From Enterobacteriaceae bacterium 4M9 (GTDB taxonomy: Bacteria; Pseudomonadota; Gammaproteobacteria; Enterobacterales; Enterobacteriaceae): 64,000 nt of DNA. The stretch spans positions 3,720,001 through 3,784,000 of the forward strand of contig JAADJJ010000001.1 of assembly GCA_010092695.1 (NCBI GenBank). The letters are read 5' to 3'. The notes under the pieces were generated by a model that searched no databases, had not been told where the DNA came from, and worked only from the letters and a program-made list of their open reading frames with translations. Both the position numbers and the translations under genes were made by a program. This document shows, piece by piece, positions 44,221-54,226 of the stretch (positions within the stretch are counted from its first letter, which is position 1; each line of letters opens with the position of its first letter).

Positions 44221-45696
44221 ATGTCGAGCAATACACTACAACTTTTCCGCCAGCCGAAATCGGCCATTCTGTTAATTCTGGGCTTCGCGTCCGGTCTGCC
44301 TCTTGCCCTCACCTCCGGCACGCTACAGGCGTGGATGACCGTTGAAGGCATTGATTTAAAAACCATTGGCTTCTTCTCGCTGGTCGGCCAGGCTTACGTA
44401 TTTAAGTTTCTCTGGTCGCCCGCGATGGACCGTTTTACGCCGCCGCTGCTCGGCAGGCGGCGCGGCTGGCTTATCATTACCCAGTTACTGTTGATGGCAG
44501 GTATTGCCGCAATGGGCTTTCTTGACCCTACCAGCCAGCTACGCTGGATGGCGGCGCTGGCTGTGCTGATTGCCTTTTGCTCTGCCTCGCAGGATATCGT
44601 GTTCGATGCCTGGAAAACCGACGTACTGCCGCCGGAAGAACGCGGCTCCGGCGCCGCCATCAGTGTGCTGGGCTATCGCCTGGCGATGCTGGTTTCCGGC
44701 GGGCTGGCGCTGTGGATGGCGGACAAATACCTCGGCTGGCAAGCCACCTACTGGCTGATGGCTGCACTGCTGATTCCGTGCATTATCGCAACCTTATTGG
44801 CGCCGGAGCCAACCGACGCCATTGCTGCGCCCAAAACCTTAGAAGAAGCGGTGATGGCCCCGTTGCGCGACTTCTTTGGCCGCAATAACGCCTGGCTGAT
44901 TTTGCTGCTGATTGTGATGTACAAGCTTGGTGATGCTTTCGCCATGAGCCTGACCACCACCTTTTTAATCCGCGGCGTTGGCTTTGATGCCGGTGAAGTC
45001 GGCATGGTTAACAAAACGCTGGGTCTGTTTGCAACAATTGTTGGCGCGCTCTACGGCGGCGTGCTGATGCAGCGCCTGAGTCTGTTCCGTGCGCTGCTTA
45101 TCTTCGGTATTTTGCAGGGCGTGTCGAACGCCGGTTACTGGATGCTGGCGGTCACGGACAAAAACATCATCACGATGGGCAGCGCCGTCTTTTTTGAAAA
45201 TCTGTGCGGCGGCATGGGTACCGCAGCCTTCGTGGCGCTGTTAATGACGCTGTGCAACAAATCGTTTTCTGCCACCCAGTTTGCGCTGCTCTCGGCGCTC
45301 TCGGCGGTAGGACGCGTCTACGTCGGGCCGATTGCCGGCTGGTTTGTTGAAGGCCACGGCTGGCCGACATTCTATTTGTTCTCCGTCGTTGCCGCCGTGC
45401 CCGGCATTGTGTTGCTGCTGATTTGTCGCCATACGCTGGAATATACCCAGCGCACCGAATCCTTTATGCCGCGCACTGAATATGCCAGCGCCTATCGTTT
45501 CGCGCTCGGAGTACTGGCGCTTGGCTGCCTGTTACTCGCTGCCTGGCTGGTGGTACTGATTATCAACGCGCTTGGTCTTGCTGACTTGCCTTTCGATGTA
45601 CTGCTGCTTGAAGCCGGTGCACTCCTCGCCGTTGGCGGAATTTTGTTCGGCGGCATACTCGATTACACCGCACTCAAACGCAGCCGCCTGCTTTAA
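44221..45696 (+). CDS. ampG: AmpG, muropeptide permease
   Basis: 491-residue MFS permease importing GlcNAc-anhydro-muropeptides for cell wall recycling, a signal source for AmpC induction. The ATG at 44221 gives the E. coli length; the frame open from 44173 has only a TTG. Multiple membrane helices, with LGFASGLPLALTSGTLQAWM at the start and the loop WSPAMDRFTPPLLGRRRGW, are typical. Confidence 0.96.
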   Translation: MSSNTLQLFRQPKSAILLILGFASGLPLALTSGTLQAWMTVEGIDLKTIGFFSLVGQAYVFKFLWSPAMDRFTPPLLGRRRGWLIITQLLLMAGIAAMGFLDPTSQLRWMAALAVLIAFCSASQDIVFDAWKTDVLPPEERGSGAAISVLGYRLAMLVSGGLALWMADKYLGWQATYWLMAALLIPCIIATLLAPEPTDAIAAPKTLEEAVMAPLRDFFGRNNAWLILLLIVMYKLGDAFAMSLTTTFLIRGVGFDAGEVGMVNKTLGLFATIVGALYGGVLMQRLSLFRALLIFGILQGVSNAGYWMLAVTDKNIITMGSAVFFENLCGGMGTAAFVALLMTLCNKSFSATQFALLSALSAVGRVYVGPIAGWFVEGHGWPTFYLFSVVAAVPGIVLLLICRHTLEYTQRTESFMPRTEYASAYRFALGVLALGCLLLAAWLVVLIINALGLADLPFDVLLLEAGALLAVGGILFGGILDYTALKRSRLL

Positions 45697-46135
45697 CACT
45701 TAAGTTCGCCGGTTAATTCCGGCGACTTTTGTTATTTATTTTATTTCCTTTTAGCAAAAAGGGCGGTGCAAAAAATATTTCCATTTCTGCCCTCGCCAAT
45801 TTCCTTCCGGCTATTCTGACCGGTGATAAATTATTTTAATCCTATTCTTGTATGTCTTTTGATGCAATATTGTTAACCATTTGTGTCTTTACGGCAGATA
45901 GATATACCAATGTGCCTCATTGACATTTCTTTACCTAAAAAAAGGTTATAACGTCCCCCGAACCCCTGTCAGCACTGAATGTTTACACTTTGACTTATAT
46001 TTCGTGACGCAGTAGGCAGAAGCAACTAACACTGCGCTGACACAACCCTATCTATGTTTACAGTAATGTAACCATCCCGTAAAATGCCCGCACACTTTAA
46101 ACGCCACCCGATCCCGTGGAATTGAGGTCGTTAGA
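45697..46135. other. cyo promoter region
   Basis: 439 bases with no gene. It starts with the ampG terminator, then AT-rich sequence with TTGACA at 45920-45925 and TATAAC at 45947-45952; the spacing (21) is long, so this promoter call is weak. Oxygen and iron regulation of cyo is known in E. coli, but I cannot place the sites here. Confidence 0.45.
45706..45730 (+). terminator. Terminator of yajG-ampG
   Basis: Stem TCGCCGG / CCGGCGA followed by CTTTTGTT, 10 bases after the ampG stop. Confidence 0.8.
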
Positions 46136-47095
46136 ATGAGACTCAGGAAATACAATAAAAGTTTGGGATGGACGTCGTTACTCGCTACCGCAGTATTACT
46201 CAGCGGTTGTGATTCGGCGCTTCTCGATCCGAAAGGGCAGATTGGCCTGGAGCAACGTTCACTGATACTGACGGCCCTTGGCCTGATGTTGATTGTCGTG
46301 ATACCAGCCATTCTGATGGCCATCGGCTTTGCCTGGAAGTACCGGGCAACTAACAAGGATGCAAAATATACCCCCAACTGGTCACACTCCAATAAAGTGG
46401 AAGCGGTTGTCTGGACCATCCCGGTTCTGATTATCATCTTCCTGGCCGTATTGACCTGGAAAACCACCCATTCTCTTGAGCCCAGCCGTCCGCTGGACCA
46501 CCCTGAGAAACCGGTGACTATCGAAGTTGTTTCAATGGACTGGAAATGGTTCTTCATTTATCCGGAGCAGGGTATCGCGACGGTGAACGAAATTGCCTTC
46601 CCGGCCAACACCCCGGTGGAATTCAAAATTACCTCTAACTCGGTAATGAACTCCTTCTTTATTCCGCGTCTGGGCAGCCAGCTTTACGCCATGGCAGGCA
46701 TGCAGACCAAACTGCACCTGATTGCCAACGAGCCTGGTACCTACGACGGTATTTCCGCAAGCTACAGCGGCCCTGGCTTCTCCGGCATGAAGTTCAAAGC
46801 TATCGCCACGCCAGACAAGGCCAGCTTTGAGCAGTGGGTTGCCAAAGCCAAACAATCGACAGCCACCATGAACGATATGGATGCTTTCGAGAAGCTGGCA
46901 GCGCCGAGCGAATACAACAAAGTCGAGTATTTCTCCAGCGTGAAACCGAACCTGTTCAAGGATGTTGTGAACAAGTTCATGTCACACGGGGAACACATGA
47001 GCATGGGCAATGCTGAAGGCGCGCACGCGGGCCACTCAGCAGAAAGCATGACCATGAGTAACGCGGAAACCTCTCATCAGGGCGCCGAGGAATAA
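46136..47095 (+). CDS. cyoA: Cytochrome bo3 ubiquinol oxidase subunit II
   Basis: 319-residue lipoprotein subunit (lipobox LLSGC) with two membrane helices and a periplasmic cupredoxin domain that lacks the CuA ligands, as expected of quinol oxidases. The C-terminal tail is His/Met/Glu-rich. First gene of cyoABCDE; cyoB starts 5 bases later. Confidence 0.97.
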   Translation: MRLRKYNKSLGWTSLLATAVLLSGCDSALLDPKGQIGLEQRSLILTALGLMLIVVIPAILMAIGFAWKYRATNKDAKYTPNWSHSNKVEAVVWTIPVLIIIFLAVLTWKTTHSLEPSRPLDHPEKPVTIEVVSMDWKWFFIYPEQGIATVNEIAFPANTPVEFKITSNSVMNSFFIPRLGSQLYAMAGMQTKLHLIANEPGTYDGISASYSGPGFSGMKFKAIATPDKASFEQWVAKAKQSTATMNDMDAFEKLAAPSEYNKVEYFSSVKPNLFKDVVNKFMSHGEHMSMGNAEGAHAGHSAESMTMSNAETSHQGAEE

Positions 47096-47100
47096 ATACG

Positions 47101-49092
47101 ATGTTCGGAAAACTTACACTGGATGCTGTCCCGTACCACGAACCGATTATTATGGTGACCGTTGCCGCCATTATCATCGGTGGCCTGGCGGTTGTGGCAG
47201 CACTGACTTACTTCGGTAAATGGACTTATCTGTGGAAAGAGTGGCTGACCTCTGTCGACCACAAACGCTTAGGTGTCATGTACATCCTGGTAGCGCTGGT
47301 CATGCTGGTGCGCGGCTTCGCCGATGCCATCATGATGCGTAGCCAGCAGGTGTTGGCCTCAGCGGGTGATGCAGGCTTCCTGCCACCGCACCACTACGAT
47401 CAGATCTTTACCGCCCACGGCGTGATTATGATCTTCTTCGTGGCGATGCCGTTCGTTGTCGGTCTGATGAACCTGGTGGTTCCGCTGCAGATTGGCGCAC
47501 GCGACGTGGCGTTCCCGTTCCTGAACAACCTGAGCTTCTGGCTGACCGTGGTTGGCGTGGTGCTGGTTAACCTGTCTCTCGGTATTGGCGAATTCGCCCA
47601 GACCGGTTGGGTTGCCTATCCACCGCTATCGGGCATTGAATACAGTCCAGGAGTCGGGGTCGATTACTGGATCTGGAGTATTCAGCTGTCCGGTATCGGT
47701 ACGACCCTCACCGGTATCAACTTCTTCGTGACCATCCTGAAGATGCGTGCACCGGGCATGGACCTGTTCAAAATGCCGGTCTTTACCTGGACTGCGCTTT
47801 GCACCAACGTACTTATCATTGTTTCCTTCCCTATCCTGACGGTTTCTGTCGCACTGCTGACGCTTGACCGTTATCTGGGCACCCATTTCTTTACCAACGA
47901 TATGGGTGGCAACATGATGATGTATATCAACCTGATTTGGGCCTGGGGCCACCCGGAAGTGTATATCCTGGTGCTGCCGGTGTTCGGTGTGTTCTCTGAA
48001 GTCACCGCCACCTTCTCCCAGAAACGCCTGTTTGGTTATACCTCGCTGGTCTGGGCGACAATTTGTATCACCATTTTGTCGTTCATCGTCTGGCTGCACC
48101 ACTTCTTCACCATGGGCAGCGGCGCGAACGTCAACGCCTTCTTCGGTGTTGCCACCATGATTATCGCCATCCCGACCGGGGTGAAGATTTTCAACTGGCT
48201 GTTCACCATGTATCAGGGCCGTATCATCTTCAACTCGGCGATGATGTGGACGGTTGGCTTTATCGTCACCTTCTCTATCGGTGGGATGAGCGGCGTGCTG
48301 CTGGCCGTACCGGGTGCCGACTTTGTTCTGCACAACAGCCTGTTCCTGATTGCGCACTTCCATAACGTCATCATCGGCGGCGTGGTATTCGGTCTGTTTG
48401 CCGGTATGACTTACTGGTGGCCGAAGGCGTTTGGCTACACCCTGAACGAAACCTGGGGCAAACGTGCTTTCTGGTTCTGGTTCATCGGTTTCTTCGTGGC
48501 GTTTATGCCGCTGTACGTGCTGGGCTTCATGGGTATGACCCGTCGTCTGAGCCAGCAGATTGACCCGCAGTTCCACCCGCTGCTCACCGTTGCTGCCGTT
48601 GGTGCTGCGCTGATTGCTATCGGTGTGCTCTGCCAGGTCATTCAGCTGTACGTTTCCGTTCGCGACCGCGATCAGAACCGTGACCTGACCGGAGACCCGT
48701 GGGGTGGCCGTACGCTGGAGTGGTCAACCGCTTCACCGCCGCCGTTCTATAACTTTGCCCTGGTGCCGCAGGTTCACGAGCGTGACGCCTTCTGGGAAAT
48801 GAAAGAGAAAGGCGAAGCGTACAAGCAGCCGACCCACTACGAAAAAATCCACATGCCGAAAAACAGCGGCGCGGGCATCATCATTTCGCTGTTCATCACC
48901 ATCTTCGGCTTTGCCATGATCTGGCATATCTGGTGGCTGGCTATCGCAAGCTTTGCGGCCACCATCGTGTCCTGGATTGTGAAAAGCTTCGACGAAGACG
49001 TGGATTACTACGTACCGGTTGAACAGGTTGAAAAACTGGAAAACCAGCATTTCGACGAAATTACCAAAGCAGGGCTGAAAAATGTCAACTGA
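47101..49092 (+). CDS. cyoB: Cytochrome bo3 ubiquinol oxidase subunit I
   Basis: 663-residue catalytic subunit carrying low-spin haem b, haem o3 and CuB. Conserved sites are FTAHGVIMIFFVAMP (haem b His), WAWGHPEVYILVLP with the His-Tyr pair near CuB, WLHHFFTMG (CuB histidines), and LIAHFHNVIIGG (haem ligands). Length equals E. coli. It overlaps cyoC by 11 bases. The large antisense frame is a shadow. Confidence 0.98.
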   Translation: MFGKLTLDAVPYHEPIIMVTVAAIIIGGLAVVAALTYFGKWTYLWKEWLTSVDHKRLGVMYILVALVMLVRGFADAIMMRSQQVLASAGDAGFLPPHHYDQIFTAHGVIMIFFVAMPFVVGLMNLVVPLQIGARDVAFPFLNNLSFWLTVVGVVLVNLSLGIGEFAQTGWVAYPPLSGIEYSPGVGVDYWIWSIQLSGIGTTLTGINFFVTILKMRAPGMDLFKMPVFTWTALCTNVLIIVSFPILTVSVALLTLDRYLGTHFFTNDMGGNMMMYINLIWAWGHPEVYILVLPVFGVFSEVTATFSQKRLFGYTSLVWATICITILSFIVWLHHFFTMGSGANVNAFFGVATMIIAIPTGVKIFNWLFTMYQGRIIFNSAMMWTVGFIVTFSIGGMSGVLLAVPGADFVLHNSLFLIAHFHNVIIGGVVFGLFAGMTYWWPKAFGYTLNETWGKRAFWFWFIGFFVAFMPLYVLGFMGMTRRLSQQIDPQFHPLLTVAAVGAALIAIGVLCQVIQLYVSVRDRDQNRDLTGDPWGGRTLEWSTASPPPFYNFALVPQVHERDAFWEMKEKGEAYKQPTHYEKIHMPKNSGAGIIISLFITIFGFAMIWHIWWLAIASFAATIVSWIVKSFDEDVDYYVPVEQVEKLENQHFDEITKAGLKNVN

Positions 49093-49699
49093 TACTCTGA
49101 ATCAGGCGCACGCCCACAACGCGCATGACCATGGGCACCACGACGCAGGAGCCAATAAGGTTTTTGGCTTCTGGATCTACCTGATGAGCGACTGCATCAT
49201 CTTTGCATGTCTGTTTGCTACCTATGCCGTTCTGGTGAACGGCACTGCCGGTGGCCCGACAGGGAAGGATATTTTCGAACTGCCGTTCGTGCTCGTAGAG
49301 ACCTTCCTGCTGCTGTTTAGCTCCATCACCTACGGCATGGCGATTATCGCCATGAACAACAACAACCAGGGCAAAGTGCTGACCTGGCTTGGTCTGACAT
49401 TCCTGTTCGGCGCGGGCTTTATCGGGATGGAAATCTATGAATTCCACACCCTGATTTCTGAAGGTTATGGCCCGGATCGCAGCGGCTTCCTGTCAGCGTT
49501 CTTTACGCTGGTCGGTACCCACGGTCTGCACGTGACCTCCGGCCTTATCTGGATGGCGTTGATGATGTTCCAGATTGCACGCCGCGGCCTGACCAGTACT
49601 AACCGCACGCGTCTGATGTGCCTGAGCCTGTTCTGGCACTTCCTGGACGTAGTCTGGATCTGTGTGTTCTCTGTTGTCTATCTGATGGGGGCGATGTAA
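49082..49699 (+). CDS. cyoC: Cytochrome bo3 ubiquinol oxidase subunit III
   Basis: 205 residues, five membrane helices, His-rich N-terminus (NQAHAHNAHDHGHH), and conserved VGTHGLHVTSGLIWM. Starts inside the end of cyoB and its stop overlaps the cyoD start as TAATG. Confidence 0.97.
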   Translation: MSTDTLNQAHAHNAHDHGHHDAGANKVFGFWIYLMSDCIIFACLFATYAVLVNGTAGGPTGKDIFELPFVLVETFLLLFSSITYGMAIIAMNNNNQGKVLTWLGLTFLFGAGFIGMEIYEFHTLISEGYGPDRSGFLSAFFTLVGTHGLHVTSGLIWMALMMFQIARRGLTSTNRTRLMCLSLFWHFLDVVWICVFSVVYLMGAM

Positions 49700-50025
49700 T
49701 GAGTCATTCACACGACAACTCTGCGCCTCACGGCAGCGTCAAAACCTATATGACAGGTTTCATCCTGTCCATCATCCTGACGGTAATCCCGTTCTGGATG
49801 GTGATGAATGGCAGTGCGTCACATGCTGTTATTCTGGGTGTGGTGCTGGTCACCGCAGTGGTACAGATTCTGGTTCACTTGTCCTGCTTCCTGCACATGA
49901 ATACCAAGTCCGATGAGGGCTGGAACATGACGGCATTCGTCTTTACGGTGCTCATCATCGCGATTCTGGTTGTAGGCTCTATCTGGATTATGTGGAACCT
50001 GAACTACAACATGATGCTTTCTTAA
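49699..50025 (+). CDS. cyoD: Cytochrome bo3 ubiquinol oxidase subunit IV
   Basis: 108-residue small subunit with three membrane helices that assists assembly of subunit I. The ATG at 49699 overlaps the cyoC stop; the longer frame from 49618 is just overlap with cyoC. Confidence 0.96.
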   Translation: MSHSHDNSAPHGSVKTYMTGFILSIILTVIPFWMVMNGSASHAVILGVVLVTAVVQILVHLSCFLHMNTKSDEGWNMTAFVFTVLIIAILVVGSIWIMWNLNYNMMLS

Positions 50026-50036
50026 GAGCGGTAAAC

Positions 50037-50924
50037 ATGGTTAAGCAATACCTGCAAGTCACGAAACCGGGAATTATTTTTGGGAATTTAATTTCTGTCA
50101 TTGGAGGATTTTTACTGGCCTCAAAAGGCAGCATTGATTATCCCTTGTTCCTGTACACCCTTGTGGGCGTATCGCTGGTGGTAGCGTCAGGTTGTGTCTA
50201 CAACAACGTTATCGACCGTGATATCGACCGTAAGATGGAAAGGACGAAGAACCGGGTGCTTGTCAAAGGCCTGATTTCGCCGAAGGTCTCGCTGGCTTAC
50301 GCCACAGCGTTGGGTATTGCTGGCTTCATGCTGTTGTGGTTTGGTGCTAACCCTCTCGCCATGTGGCTTGGGGTGATGGGCTTTGTGGTGTACGTCGGCG
50401 TCTATAGCCTGTACATGAAACGCAAGTCCGTTTACGGCACGCTTATCGGTAGCCTTTCTGGTGCAGCGCCACCGGTGATTGGCTACTGTGCGGTGACCAA
50501 CGAGTTCGATACTGGCGCCCTGATTCTGCTGGCTATTTTTAGCCTGTGGCAGATGCCGCACTCCTATGCGATTGCCATCTTCCGCTTTAAGGATTATCAG
50601 GCCGCTAACATCCCGGTGTTGCCGGTGGTGAAAGGGATCTCTGTTGCGAAGAACCACATCACGCTCTACATTGCGGCCTTTGCCGTTGCCACGCTGATGC
50701 TGTCGCTTGGCGGTTATGCAGGCTACAAATACCTGATTGTCGGCGTGGCGGTCAGCGTGTGGTGGCTTGGTATGGCGCTGTCTGGTTACAAGACGGAGAA
50801 CGACCGCGTGTGGGCGCGTAAGCTGTTCGTCTTTTCCATTGTGGCTATCACCTCGCTGAGCGTGATGATGTCGGTGGACTTTATGGTGCCCGACTCGCAC
50901 AATCTGCTGACTAACGTCTGGTAA
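50037..50924 (+). CDS. cyoE: Haem O synthase (protohaem IX farnesyltransferase)
   Basis: 295-residue UbiA-family prenyltransferase that farnesylates haem B to haem O for this oxidase. The prenyl-diphosphate motif NNVIDRDIDRKMERTKNR is intact; nine membrane helices. The ATG at 50037 matches the family start (VKQYLQVTKPGIIFGN). Last gene of the operon and followed by a terminator. Confidence 0.97.
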   Translation: MVKQYLQVTKPGIIFGNLISVIGGFLLASKGSIDYPLFLYTLVGVSLVVASGCVYNNVIDRDIDRKMERTKNRVLVKGLISPKVSLAYATALGIAGFMLLWFGANPLAMWLGVMGFVVYVGVYSLYMKRKSVYGTLIGSLSGAAPPVIGYCAVTNEFDTGALILLAIFSLWQMPHSYAIAIFRFKDYQAANIPVLPVVKGISVAKNHITLYIAAFAVATLMLSLGGYAGYKYLIVGVAVSVWWLGMALSGYKTENDRVWARKLFVFSIVAITSLSVMMSVDFMVPDSHNLLTNVW

Positions 50925-50937
50925 GCATCCAGTAACG

Positions 50938-50964
50938 AAAAAGGGCGCATTAGCGTCCTTTTTT
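50938..50964 (+). terminator. Terminator of cyoABCDE
   Basis: Hairpin AAAAGGGCGC / GCGTCCTTTT (one mismatch) with a T-run, 14 bases past the cyoE stop. Confidence 0.8.
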
Positions 50965-51187
50965 ACGTCGGTTATCAAACAGTAACCGCTGTAATATTTG
51001 CTAAAACAGCGGGCGTTTACCCTCCCCTGCCCGCGCACTACACTATGTTGTCTTATCAGACATCACAGTTTCAACCTTCCTGAGCGTGGTCTGCGCTCAC
51101 CTGTGCGACAATAGCCGCGCGGCGTTGAGCCTGATGTATCAGACTCTGATGAGACTTCTGTTGTCTGACTTTTCTTCCAGGAAATGA

Positions 51188-52555
51188 ATGAACGATTATA
51201 AAATGACGCCCGCTGAGCGTCGCGCTACGTGGGGATTAGGGACAGTCTTCTCATTGCGCATGCTGGGCATGTTTATGGTATTGCCCGTGCTCACCACCTG
51301 GGGCATGGCGCTCCAGGGCGCGACTGAGGCACTGATTGGTCTGGCTATTGGCATTTATGGTCTGGCGCAGGCTGTCTTCCAGGTGCCTTTTGGCCTGCTC
51401 TCTGACCGCATTGGCCGTAAGCCACTGATTATCGGCGGTCTGCTGGTATTCGTGCTTGGCAGTGTTATCGCCGCCCTTGCCGACTCTATCTGGGGCGTGA
51501 TTCTGGGCCGTGCGCTGCAAGGCTCCGGGGCAATTGCTGCCGCTGTAATGGCGCTCCTGTCCGATCTTACTCGCGAGCAAAACCGCACCAAAGCGATGGC
51601 TTTCATCGGCGTCAGCTTCGGTGTGACCTTCGCTTTGGCTATGGTGCTCGGTCCCATCGTGACTCACGCCATAGGCCTGCATGGCCTGTTCTGGATGATT
51701 GCCTTGCTGGCAACGCTGGCAGTCATTATCACTGTGCTGATGGTGCCTGACGCCAGTACCCATCGTCTTAACCGCGAATCCGGCATGGTCAAAGGCTGCT
51801 TTCGCCAGGTGCTGGCTAACCCGAAGCTGCTCAAACTTAATTTTGGCATCATGTGTTTGCACATCATGCTGATGTCCACGTTTATCGCGCTGCCAGGCGA
51901 GCTTGAGCGCGCTGGCCTGCCCGCCGTCAGCCACTGGAAAGTCTACCTGTGCACTATGCTTATCGCCTTTGCCTGCGTGGTGCCGTTTATTATTTATGCC
52001 GAAGTGAAGCGCCGCATGAAACGCGTCTTTGTCGGCTGCGTGGCGCTGCTGCTGATTGCCGAAGTGGTGCTGTGGGGCGCGGGCACAAGCTTCTGGGTGC
52101 TGGTTGCAGGTGTACAGATGTTCTTTGTGGCATTTAACCTGATGGAAGCCATTTTGCCCTCACTTATCAGCAAGGAATCCCCTGCCGGTTATAAAGGCAC
52201 GGCAATGGGGGTTTACTCTACCAGCCAGTTTCTCGGCGTTGCCATCGGTGGCTCACTCGGCGGCTGGCTCGCGGGCCATTACGACACCCAGACGGTCTTT
52301 TTGTTTGGTGCACTGCTGGCGGTGGCGTGGCTACTGGTAAGCATCACCATGCAGGAGCCGCCTTACGTCAGTAGCCTGCGCGTAGAGTTGCCGGAAGAGG
52401 CCGCCAGTGACGCAACACTTGCACAGCGCCTGCTGGCAGCACCTGGCGTAAACGAAGCCGTAGTAGTGCCCGCAGAGCGCAGCGCCTACGTCAAAATCGA
52501 CAATAAAGTCACCAACCGGTTTGAAATTGAGCAGCTCGTCAGAGGTGTTGCATAA
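51188..52555 (+). CDS. yajR: YajR, MFS transporter with C-terminal YAM domain
   Basis: 455-residue MFS protein with twelve helices, the motif A loop LLSDRIGRKPL, and a C-terminal ferredoxin-like YAM domain (about residues 388-455, VNEAVVVPAERSAYVKID). Substrate is unknown. Length equals the E. coli protein within one residue. Confidence 0.95.
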   Translation: MNDYKMTPAERRATWGLGTVFSLRMLGMFMVLPVLTTWGMALQGATEALIGLAIGIYGLAQAVFQVPFGLLSDRIGRKPLIIGGLLVFVLGSVIAALADSIWGVILGRALQGSGAIAAAVMALLSDLTREQNRTKAMAFIGVSFGVTFALAMVLGPIVTHAIGLHGLFWMIALLATLAVIITVLMVPDASTHRLNRESGMVKGCFRQVLANPKLLKLNFGIMCLHIMLMSTFIALPGELERAGLPAVSHWKVYLCTMLIAFACVVPFIIYAEVKRRMKRVFVGCVALLLIAEVVLWGAGTSFWVLVAGVQMFFVAFNLMEAILPSLISKESPAGYKGTAMGVYSTSQFLGVAIGGSLGGWLAGHYDTQTVFLFGALLAVAWLLVSITMQEPPYVSSLRVELPEEAASDATLAQRLLAAPGVNEAVVVPAERSAYVKIDNKVTNRFEIEQLVRGVA

Positions 52556-52574
52556 GCGTGGTGCACAATAGCAG

Positions 52575-52595
52575 TGACCCCGCGATGCGGGGTCA
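52575..52595. terminator. Hairpin between convergent yajR and yajQ
   Basis: Perfect 9-bp stem TGACCCCGC / GCGGGGTCA, three-base loop; short of T-runs but located between convergent genes. Confidence 0.6.
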
Positions 52596-52603
52596 TAAAG
52601 GTA

Positions 52604-53095
52604 TTAATCGCGGAAGTTGTTGAACTGGAATGGCTGGCCGAGATTGCCGCCGCGCACCAGCGCCATCACGGCTTGCAGGTCATCGCGGGACTTACCGGTC
52701 ACACGCACCTGCTCGCCCTGGATCTGCGCCTGCACTTTCAGCTTGCTGTCTTTAATCAGCTTCACAATTTTCTTCGCCTGCGCCGCGTCAATGCCCTGCT
52801 TAAGTTTGGCTTCCACGCTCCAGTCTTTACCGCTGTGCTCAAACTCCTCTGGCACATCCAGGGAACTGCCTTCAATGCTGCGCTTAAGCAGCTTGGCACG
52901 CAGGATATCCAGCAACTGGTTCACCTGGAAATCAGATTCGCTCAGCACCTTGATGCTTTTGTTTTTCTCGTTAAATTCAAAGCTTGCGGCCACGCCGCGA
53001 AAATCGAAGCGGGTTTCCAGTTCGCGGGTGGCGTTTTCCACCGCGTTACGGACTTCCTGCAAATCGACTTCAGACACGATGTCAAAAGATGGCAT
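52604..53095 (-). CDS. yajQ: YajQ, nucleotide-binding protein
   Basis: 163-residue YajQ/DUF520 protein with two RNP-like domains; homologues bind cyclic di-GMP or RNA. Start MPSFDIVSEVDLQEVRNAV and end QPFQFNNFRD are conserved. The ATG at 53095 gives the E. coli length. Confidence 0.96.
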   Translation of the reverse strand: MPSFDIVSEVDLQEVRNAVENATRELETRFDFRGVAASFEFNEKNKSIKVLSESDFQVNQLLDILRAKLLKRSIEGSSLDVPEEFEHSGKDWSVEAKLKQGIDAAQAKKIVKLIKDSKLKVQAQIQGEQVRVTGKSRDDLQAVMALVRGGNLGQPFQFNNFRD

Positions 53096-53311
53096 ATTTT
53101 GGTCTCCCTCTCTTTCTGTTGCGTTGCATAATACCCGCAAAGCAGCACAAAACAACCCGCCAGGCGGGGAAGCGCCCGTCAACGCTATACTCTACAAACC
53201 CGTAACCGTTGGCATACGAGGACAAACGCTTTTTTTTATGGTGCCAGTATCATCATTTTACGGGTCAAAAGTATAAAACACCTGGGTAGCTATTGCAGGT
53301 GGGGAGGAAAG

Positions 53312-54226
53312 ATGAAAATTACCGTGCTGGGCTGTGGCGCACTGGGGCAACTGTGGTTGTCGGCACTCGCAAACCAGGGTCATGAGCTTCAGGGATGGTT
53401 GCGCGTACCCCAGGCGCAGTGCAGTGTTGACGTTACCGGCACAGACGCAAGCCGCTTCCAGCGCGCTTTTCCTGCCAATAACGAACCGTTTCTGGCGCAC
53501 AGCGAACTGCTGCTGGTTACGCTTAAGGCGTTTCAGGTTTCCGATGCCCTTAAAAATCTCGCGCCCCTGTTACCTGAACGCTGTCCGGTACTGCTGCTAC
53601 ACAACGGCATGGGCACCACAGAAGAGTTGCGCGGCCTGCGCCAGCCGCTCGTTACCGGGGTGACAACCCAGGCCGCCCGGCGCGACGGTAATACCATCAT
53701 TCACGTTGCCAGCGGACTCACGCACATCGGCCCTGCCAACGATGCCGGGCGCGATTACAGCTGGCTTGCCGAGCCGCTACAGTGTGCGCTGCCCGATGTC
53801 GCCTGGCATGACAATATCAACGCCGCACGCTGGAATAAACTGGCGGCCAACTGCGTCATCAACCCCATGACGGCGGTACTTAACTGTGCCAACGGCGGAC
53901 TGCGTGAGCACGCACAGGAGGTGGAAACCGTGTGTCACGAAGTCGCTCAGGTGATGGTGCGCGAAGGCCACCACACCACGCCGGAAGGGCTTTTGAGCTA
54001 CGTCTGGGATGTGGTGGACAGTACCGCTGCCAATATCTCATCCATGTTGCAGGATGTGCGCATGCTGCGGCATACCGAAATCGACTACATTACTGGCTAC
54101 CTGCTCCAGCACGCCCGAGCCCACGGCCTGAGCGCCCCGGCCAACGCCCACCTCTATGAGCAGGTCAAACGTAAGGAGAATGAGTATGAGCGCATCGGCG
54201 CTGGTTTGTCTCGCCCCTGGGAGTGA
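53312..54226 (+). CDS. panE: PanE, 2-dehydropantoate 2-reductase
   Basis: 304-residue NADPH-dependent ketopantoate reductase in pantothenate synthesis. The Rossmann motif ITVLGCGALGQLW is at the start; the catalytic Lys is in NAARWNKLAANCVINPMTA. Its end overlaps yajL by 41 bases. Confidence 0.96.
   Translation: MKITVLGCGALGQLWLSALANQGHELQGWLRVPQAQCSVDVTGTDASRFQRAFPANNEPFLAHSELLLVTLKAFQVSDALKNLAPLLPERCPVLLLHNGMGTTEELRGLRQPLVTGVTTQAARRDGNTIIHVASGLTHIGPANDAGRDYSWLAEPLQCALPDVAWHDNINAARWNKLAANCVINPMTAVLNCANGGLREHAQEVETVCHEVAQVMVREGHHTTPEGLLSYVWDVVDSTAANISSMLQDVRMLRHTEIDYITGYLLQHARAHGLSAPANAHLYEQVKRKENEYERIGAGLSRPWE

Noticed and set aside
47626..48576. 316-codon minus-strand frame
   Set aside because: Shadow of cyoB with low-complexity His/Asp/Arg composition.
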